A stretch of 60,451 nucleotides of DNA from positions 1-60,451 of the forward strand of contig NW_027122948.1 in the NCBI RefSeq assembly GCF_023973825.1, written 5' to 3'. Origin of the DNA: Plasmodium brasilianum. Taxonomy: Eukaryota > Apicomplexa > Aconoidasida > Haemosporida > Plasmodiidae. Below, piece after piece: positions 53,752 through 60,451 of the stretch; within the stretch, counting starts at the first letter, position 1, and every line of letters starts with the position of its first letter. Made by a program: the position numbers and the translations under genes. Below the pieces are notes generated by a model. It was not told the DNA's origin, ran no database searches, and saw nothing but the letters and a program-made list of their open reading frames with translations.

Positions 53752-54007
53752 AATTCATAGTAAAAAATATTTATATATTCATAAAGAATTTCCTAATATC
53801 TATTAATTGATATAATATTTTTAATCTTATTACACACAATCATAATATCTTTAATTTTGTATATGTCCCAATATATATATGGCATTTTTTACAGACAGCA
53901 GTGAAAAAATATATTCTTAGTTTTATTGTGAATTTGAACGTTTTAATGTCCTTTAATTTGTAATATAAAGAATTGATTCAACTGGACTAAATACTAATAA
54001 TACGTAA

Positions 54008-54032
54008 GCGCATATATTTTAGCATACTTTAA

Positions 54033-54072
<40 letters not shown>
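54008..54072. repeat. Inverted repeat flanking a TA microsatellite
   Basis: GCGCATATAT at 54008-54017 is mirrored by ATATATGCGC ending at 54072, and most of the 45 bases between them are TA-rich, with pure alternating TA at about 54037-54068. The arms could fold into a cruciform. GCGC is rare in this DNA, so its mirrored placement is notable. Confidence 0.6.
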
Positions 54073-54719
54073 TAAATTAGCATATAACATCATACAACAT
54101 ATATAATTACTGAAGTAAAATATTTATATTCTACTAAAAAATAGTTTCTTTTCTTTTTTGTCTTATTACTGTCTAAAATGTTAATTTGTTTAGTCTATTA
54201 AAAAAATATATTGCTAGTTTTAAATCAAAAATAAACTCATCTTATTTTGTATTCAAAAAAAGACGTGAATATACTTTGTTATATTGATATATATATATAA
54301 TTTTTAATTATATATGAAATTTAATATACTATAAGTTGACTCTATGTGAAACATGTTATAAAGTGTATTAATTTAAACGTCTTTTTTACGGTCATTCCTT
54401 TTTTTGTACATGATATAAGTATATATAAATGTATAATAAAAAGTTATTCTCAATAAATATTAATTATTTATAATTCTTATATAAATTATGAACTATATAT
54501 CAATACAGTCATTTAAAATCTCAAATAAATTACTACTTAATTATTCATATTAATTGTGGTGTAAATTAAATTTTGAATAAACGTATTAAATATATATAAT
54601 AACGTAAATAAATAAATAAATACAAGAAATATATACATTTTATTCTATAAAAAGATTAAATTAACAAATTAAATACGGTTATATATTAAAAAATAATTTG
54701 TTTAAATTGTTTTCTGTTT

Positions 54720-55390
54720 TTGTTTTAGTTTTTTTCATAATGATATATTTCTGAAGTTGTATTATGTAACTATAAATATAAAAATTTTTATTTAACATAT
54801 TAATAAAAATGTATTTTTTTCTGAAATGATACAATGATAAACAGATAGTTATCTCTTTATATATTCTAATTTTAGTTTGTTCATAAATATATTGTGTAAT
54901 ATGTTAACACTTTAAAGATGTACAAAAATATATGTTATTTATATTCAGCATTATTATCTCTATTCTAATAATAATTTAAAAAAAAAATAAAATATGTGAG
55001 AAAAAGAATGATCTTTTTGTAGATAATACATAAATACATATCATTTCTTTTCTTTTGGATAAGTATAAGCTATTTTTAAAAAGTAAATATTTTTTAAAAT
55101 GCTTAATTAAATAAATATAATTTGTAAGTTTTTGTCCACAGTATTTTATTAAGTAGTTTTCAAATATTAAATATTATTCTTCATAGATTCAAATAAAAAT
55201 TATAATTTGAATATAAGTTCTATTTATTACATTTACATACTCTCTAAATATAATCATTTAATAGGTGAAATAACGTATCCATTTTTTTTCTTTTGCAACT
55301 TTCCACATATGATATACAGAAAATGAGGCAGGTACATATGGTCATATCAGCATAGAAAAATTAAAAATATTTCTAATTAGAATATTAATA
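54720..55390 (+). repeat. Diverged duplicated 3' flank, copy 1
   Basis: This stretch, 970-1640 bp after the stop of the type A relic, aligns by eye with 58135-58825, which lies 975-1665 bp after the stop of the type B gene. Shared pieces in the same order include AAAGATGTA(C/T)A near 54914, TTAAATAAATATAA-like sequence near 55104, TTCATAGATTC near 55182 and TACAGAAAATGAG at 55315-55327, followed by a GCAT...AAATTAAAAAT stretch. Confidence 0.65.
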
Positions 55391-55872
55391 GTACATTTAA
55401 AATTATGTTTACTATTCATATATCTTCTAAATATATATTATTAATTAAAAAAAATAAATTAGTTGAATATGAATATTTTTTTTATAGATATAACATTATA
55501 AATTAATCTTAATTTAGAATTAAAATTTTTAAAAATTATGGAAATAAAATAAAAAATCACATTTTATACATCATTACATTATACGTATTTTTTCATAGAT
55601 TATATAATATTATATTAAAAACTTGATTTTTAAAAATTATATTATAGCTTATAAAAAAATACCCGTGTTTACTCAATAAGTAATGCAATTTCTATATGTA
55701 ACACAATAGGCTTCACAAAATAAATTTTCTTTTTCTATTACTATATTTCAATAAATAATATATTTTAGGAATAATAACTTATTGAAATATGTCTTTATAA
55801 AATTAAAATTATTTAAAGGATAACTTTTTTAAAATGAGCAATTATATTTTTAATATGAAGAGGATTATATAA

Positions 55873-56038
55873 TATATATATTCTCTACATTCTGCATACT
55901 ATATAAACTAATTATATTTGTATAATAATAAATCATTTTTCTTTTTCTTTTTCTGAAAAAAATTAATACTTAAATGATTTAATCATTAATTTACAGTAAA
56001 TAACTATATTATATTTTTTTAATATTTACAAATAAACA
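55873..56038 (+). promoter_or_regulatory. Shared 5' block of fam-l/m genes (copy 6)
   Basis: ATTCTCTACATTCTGCATAC lies within 55873-55909, and its reverse complement matches the GAATGTATAGAATATA element of the other copies. AATATTTACAAATAAACA at about 56021-56038 corresponds to the near element and lies about 270 bp upstream of the start codon. It is in the orientation expected for a plus-strand gene. Confidence 0.4.
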
Positions 56039-56301
56039 CATTATTTTGTTTTATTTTAAAAAATGTTATTTTTTTTTTTTATATCAATAACATTCAAAAT
56101 TTTTGAAAATATTTTTAAAGTTTTTTTCTTTGTATACCCTGTGAAATACATGATCATTATATATATTTTATTAAATATTTATGAAGTAATAAAAACAAAT
56201 TGTTTTAAAAATAAATATAGCATCCCCCATAATAAGCAGTAAAATAAATAGTTATTAATTTTTCCCTTGCTGAATATATATGTATATTAATAATCTATAC
56301 A

Positions 56302-57160
56302 ATGGAACAAAAAATTAATTCCACCTTATTTTTCAAAATTTCTGCGTTTATGATTTTAAGTTGGATATGTCATTTTTGTTGTGATACAGTATGATAATGT
56401 TATATATGGATTTCTGTAAATTTTATATTTTTTGTGTTTCATTTTTTTTAATAATTTTTATTATTATTATATTATTTATTGTATGAAATAACGTATATTA
56501 ACATAATTTTTTTAGAGAACTAATAACAAATTGTTAATTGAGAAATGGACACCATGTAGAAGATTAAATACAAGAAGTTATCGTTTACTAGCAAAATATA
56601 AAAAGAATAAAGATTCAAATACTTTAGATCTTAAAGAGGATAAACCATTCAATGGAGATAGGAACAAAGGAAAAAACAGACAGTCTAATAGAAGTCCATT
56701 AAATAAGGCGCAATACTATACAGAAGTTATAGATTATGATAATGGGATGTTTGATGGTAAATACTTCCATTTTGAAAAAAAATTAATTAAGAAAAAAGAC
56801 TATGATGATTTACTTGAAAAAAAAAGAAGAATTTGTGATATAGCTTTAAAAAAAATAAAATTCAGAAAATACAGGTATGGAGCTTTTATGACTTTCCTTT
56901 TTTTCTTGTTCGCAATTGGATTGCCAATATTACAACATTTTAAGTACTTGAAAGCTGCAGGGGATAAAATTAAAACTGCATTAACATTGGGAACAGTATG
57001 GACTGCGGTAGAAGGTGTCTTGAATGGAGCGAAAGAATATTTTTTCTTAATATCATTTGGAATATTAATGTTTATATTGTCTGTCTTACTTCTAATAGCG
57101 TTATATAAGCTCTTAATAAATAATGAAAAATATAAAAAATTTAAGTTGATGGCAGAGTAA
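56302..57160 (+). CDS. fam-l/fam-m family exported protein, type B
   Basis: Two exons: 56302-56388 (29 codons, starting MEQKINSTLFFKI) and 56516-57160, with a 127 bp intron (donor GTATGATA, acceptor TTTAG), phase 0. The protein is 243 aa. It has a signal-like exon 1 ending WICHFCCDT and RLLAK at residues 52-56. The type B block AQYYTEVIDYDNG and FDGKYFHFEKKLIKKKDYDD covers about residues 94-126, followed by the basic helix EKKRRICDIALKKIKF. Membrane segments lie near 151-169 and 205-227, and the tail is INNEKYKKFKLMAE. It closely matches the other type B protein (19034-19914) along its length except in the loop between the membrane segments and in the Lys/Asn-rich linker. It is the downstream member of a same-strand pair whose type A partner (53160-53751) is broken. 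No lesion is seen. Confidence 0.92.
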
Positions 57161-60100
57161 AATGAACAATAAAGAATATACATTTTTCTGTAAGGACGTT
57201 TCCAACGTTAACTAATATATATAATATTTTTACGGAATATATTCTTATAAAACATACTTATAACTATTATAATTTTATAAATATATGTAGGTATAATTTT
57301 TCTTTTTAACACAGAAGAAAAAAAAAGTTAAATTAATCATTTTTTCGTTAATATGAATGTTATGATATTTTTAAAATTTTATTTTATATTATTTTTTCAC
57401 TTTAATTGCTTATTATGGTTTAATATATATAATATTCCTATTTCAATAGGATCTTATAAAAAATATAGTTTTGTGAACTAAAATTAACATATAAAAAGAC
57501 AATACAAATCAATGTATACGAATAATGCCTTAGCTATATTCGAACTAAAAATGGTACTTCATGTTTTTATATTTTTGTAGAATGCAAGGATTTTCTTGGT
57601 TCAACTTATGGTAAAAATTCATAATTATCTTTAAAATGATAATAAATATGACTTTTTTAGATTTTAATTAAACAAAGTAAACGTATATTTTTTCTTTGAC
57701 ATATAAAAACAAATTTTATTTACCTTAAAAAATAACTGTTAATATTTATTTTATAAAATAATAATTATGAGAAATATATTATAATCTATATATGTTGTAA
57801 CATACATTATAATATATTCTTATTTCTCTTTTGTGAAAATCATATATCATATTTTATAAATATATTAAAACATAATGTCCCTATAAAATTTGTATTATTT
57901 ATAATTTTTTAATAAATACAGGCTACAAAGTCTTTAGAACTAAATGAATAATTAAAGCCATTTAATGCTTTATTAGTGCTCATAATTACGCGGTTAATTT
58001 CCTACTGAAATTTTAAAAATGTACTATATATATATTATTTTTTTTTTTTTTTAGTTCATTAAATGTATAAAATAACGAATTAAATATTATCATATATGAA
58101 GAAATAATATATTTAAAATGCTTCCTTTTTTATCTTAGTTTTTTCAAAATAGTTATCTTCTAGTAACATGTTATATATATATAAATATAAAATTTTTTTT
58201 TTAAGGTAACGAAATTACATATAACTTTTCATAAAATTATATAAATATGTGTATACAAATATTTATATATATGTTATAATTTTTCCTAAGGTCTATATAT
58301 ATATTATACAGAGTATTAATACCTCTTTGAAGATGTATAAATATATGTATAGTTTATACTGACAATTAATAATTTCTTAAAAAATAAATCTTATTTTTAA
58401 AACATAATAAAAATGAAAAAATGAATTATTTTTTATGGATAATTTATAAATGCGCAACATTAATTTTATTTTTTAAGCATGCTTTAATAATATATATTTA
58501 AAAAGTTAATCTACTTTTTTTTTTTTTTACAATATTTAACTAAATAAATATAAGACATTCTACATTCAAACATTTTACACCTAATTTTTACTCAATAAAT
58601 TTGATTTTTCATAGATTCTGATGGAAATTGTAGTGCATTATTAATATATTTTTTATTTCTAATAATTTCATATATTTCAAAAAGTACTGCTTAAACAATT
58701 TTATAAAGAATTCGTATATTTTTCCTTGTAAATGTATACATGGGATCTACAGAAAATGAGACGAACATATGTGGGCAATACTGCATGGGAAATTAAAAAT
58801 GTTCAAATTGGAATTTTAATAAGATAATTATTATATTCATTATTTTATTTTCTAATATTTCTTTTTGTTTATATTATATATTACTATAATTTCTTAAAAT
58901 ATATGTTTACTTGTAAGCAATTTTCGTGTGCATAGATGTATAATGTGATCCTATTGTTATAATATATATATATATATTTTTATTTTGAACATTTAAAATT
59001 ATAACAAAAAAAAAAAATCATTTGTAAAAACAAGATATATATGGTATTAACTCTTTAATTTGAAGTCGTCTAATGTTTTAGGGTACCCGTATATATTTAT
59101 CTAAAATTTTGAAAAAAATATTGCAATAAAAAGTATTACAAACTTTTCGTTTCCTATACATCATGTTATATCCATCCTTATGCTTATTTTTATACTATTC
59201 ATAGTAAGACTCAATACACATATTTTAATGATTTAAATTATTACCTCATAAAAACGGCGTTAACACATGAAAATTCGTAAAAAATATGTTCATTAGTTCT
59301 ATTATGAAATAAATTACATAACCCTAAAAAACCTATTTAATAATACTATTTGAATTAATTAAAACTCTCAAGAATACTTCAGAATACATATTTTTATTAA
59401 AATTTTCTTTATTTCCTTATATATTCAATAGAAATATTTATTGATATATTCGTATAATTTTGTCAAGAATAAAAATAGAAATCCTTTTTCGTCATAATTA
59501 TATTTTATCATAAATATTTAAATATATTTTTATAAAATAGAATTAAATAAACATTAAATATGTATAAAAATAAAAGGACTAATATAAGAATTTTGTTTTT
59601 CATTTGAAGAAGGTAGCAATGTGCAAAATTAAAAATCGTCCAACAAAAATACTACTAAAAATTATATAACACAAATATGTACTCTATATTTCATAGAATT
59701 AACCTTATCTGTAAACCTTGAAATGCTTTATTTGGTCTTGATTAAATACATAAAACATAAGTATATAGCATTACTGAAGGTATCTATATATATTAACATT
59801 TTTCTTTCTTCTAGATATATTATCACTTATAATACTCATTTATCTTGAATATGTATTCTTTAATAGTTGGTTATGATTCTTCCAATCAATAATATCATTA
59901 ATGTTATATAATTATAGTGTATATAACATTTTTTATTGAAGTATTTTGTTTAAAAATAAATGATAATGTACTACATGTATTATCATGCAAAATTTTTTTT
60001 TCCTTTTGTTTCACTAACCATTAAATATTGATATTTACAAAATAATTTTTAATTCTTCTCAACTATTCTATTAATAGTAGTAGAATCACAAAAATATATA

Positions 60101-60451
60101 CTTTAATCAATAAGAAAAATAAGTGACATTTCTATATTCATCTAATTTTTTTTTACAATAACATTTTCCCTATTTTACTATAGTACTTTTTTAATATTAA
60201 TTTTTTATCAATCAATCTACTATCTTAAAAACATATTGAACTTATTCATATAAGATATGCATTTACCTGCATTTATCAAATATAAAATTAAAAAAAAAGT
60301 AAATAAAGTTAAATTAATTCTCCTATTATAAAACATATAATTCAATAAATATACAAATAAAATGTAAAATAAACATACATAAAATAACTAATTTGAATTA
60401 TTAATTATTTATTCCTTTTCTTATACATAAATATTAGTAAGTTGTATCCTT
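57161..60451. other. AT-rich DNA to the right end, no gene seen
   Basis: This is the 3' flank of the type B gene, including the second copy of the duplicated block. No further gene, RNA or repeat array is recognised, and the right edge carries no telomere repeat, so the chromosome continues. Confidence 0.55.
58135..58825 (+). repeat. Diverged duplicated 3' flank, copy 2
   Basis: Partner of 54720-55390. Collinear matches include GAAGATGTATAAATATATG near 58339, TTTAACTAAATAAATATAA near 58533, TTCATAGATTC near 58609 and TACAGAAAATGAG at 58748-58760, with GCATGGGAAATTAAAAAT after it. The offset between copies is 3.41-3.43 kb, the same as the distance between the two stop codons (3409 bp). Confidence 0.65.

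Larger units (their letters stand above)
53752..56301. other. Spacer between type A relic and type B gene
   Basis: AT-rich DNA that holds an inverted repeat around a TA microsatellite (54008-54072), one copy of a diverged duplicated block (54720-55390) and the 5' block of the type B gene. No gene is seen. Confidence 0.5.

Noticed and set aside
56800..57183. 127-codon minus-strand frame opposite the type B gene
   Set aside because: Antisense shadow; the plus-strand frame has exon structure, motif and membrane segments of the family.
1..60451. CRISPR arrays, bacterial operons, insertion sequences, rRNA or tRNA genes
   Set aside because: None seen; spliced genes and telomere repeats show nuclear eukaryotic DNA.

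Overview
The window is a chromosome end of a very AT-rich malaria parasite, most likely Plasmodium malariae or a close malariae-like species. It opens at base 1 with CCCTAAA/CCCTGAA telomere repeats, which is the Plasmodium GGGTTYA type read on the C-rich strand. The genes are short two-exon exported-protein genes of the fam-l/fam-m kind known from P. malariae, one intact STP1 (surfin-like) gene, a broken STP1-like gene, a broken pir gene and other exported-protein relics. No housekeeping gene, rRNA or tRNA was recognised. All names rest on remembered family features and not on a search.

Layout. 1-147 telomere. 1633-2567 (-) fam-l/m gene facing the telomere. 8662-11222 (+) four-exon STP1. 15167-16378 (+) pir pseudogene. 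19034-19914 (-) and 22364-23327 (-) form a type B/type A pair of fam-l/m genes. 27493-28194 (-) exported-protein relic. 31927-32892 (-) and 34860-35829 (-) are two related type A genes. 38895-39597 (-) relic. 43872-44685 (+) exported protein with a C-terminal membrane segment. 48875-49425 (-) relic. 51700-53090 (+) STP1-like relic running into a type A relic at 53160-53751 (+), followed by an intact type B gene at 56302-57160 (+). The rest is AT-rich intergenic DNA with homopolymers, AT microsatellites and a few short repeats. The right end has no telomere.

Common design. Each intact small gene has an 83-87 nt first exon that encodes a signal-like hydrophobic start, a 116-135 nt intron (donor usually GTATGATA), and a long second exon. 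An R-x-L motif (RLLAK-like) starts at residue 52 in six of the seven genes and at residue 50 in the other. The fam-l/m proteins then have a basic low-complexity stretch, two membrane segments and a basic tail. Type A carries a KKYSHLEKKIFKELD-like block and ends in a KKYEKIKFRKR-like tail. Type B carries an AQYYTEVIDY...FDGKHFHFEKK block and ends in a NNEKY tail. I believe type A is fam-l and type B is fam-m, but this label is from memory and could be swapped.

Most notable points: type A and type B occur twice as A-then-B head-to-tail pairs about 2.5 kb apart; the right-hand pair shares a diverged collinear 3' flank at a constant offset of about 3.4 kb, which suggests that A and B descend from one tandem duplication; all six intact fam-l/m genes share a 5' block about 230-420 bp upstream of the start; and the gene at 31927-32892 has lost the family splice donor but can be read in frame if both splice sites shift.
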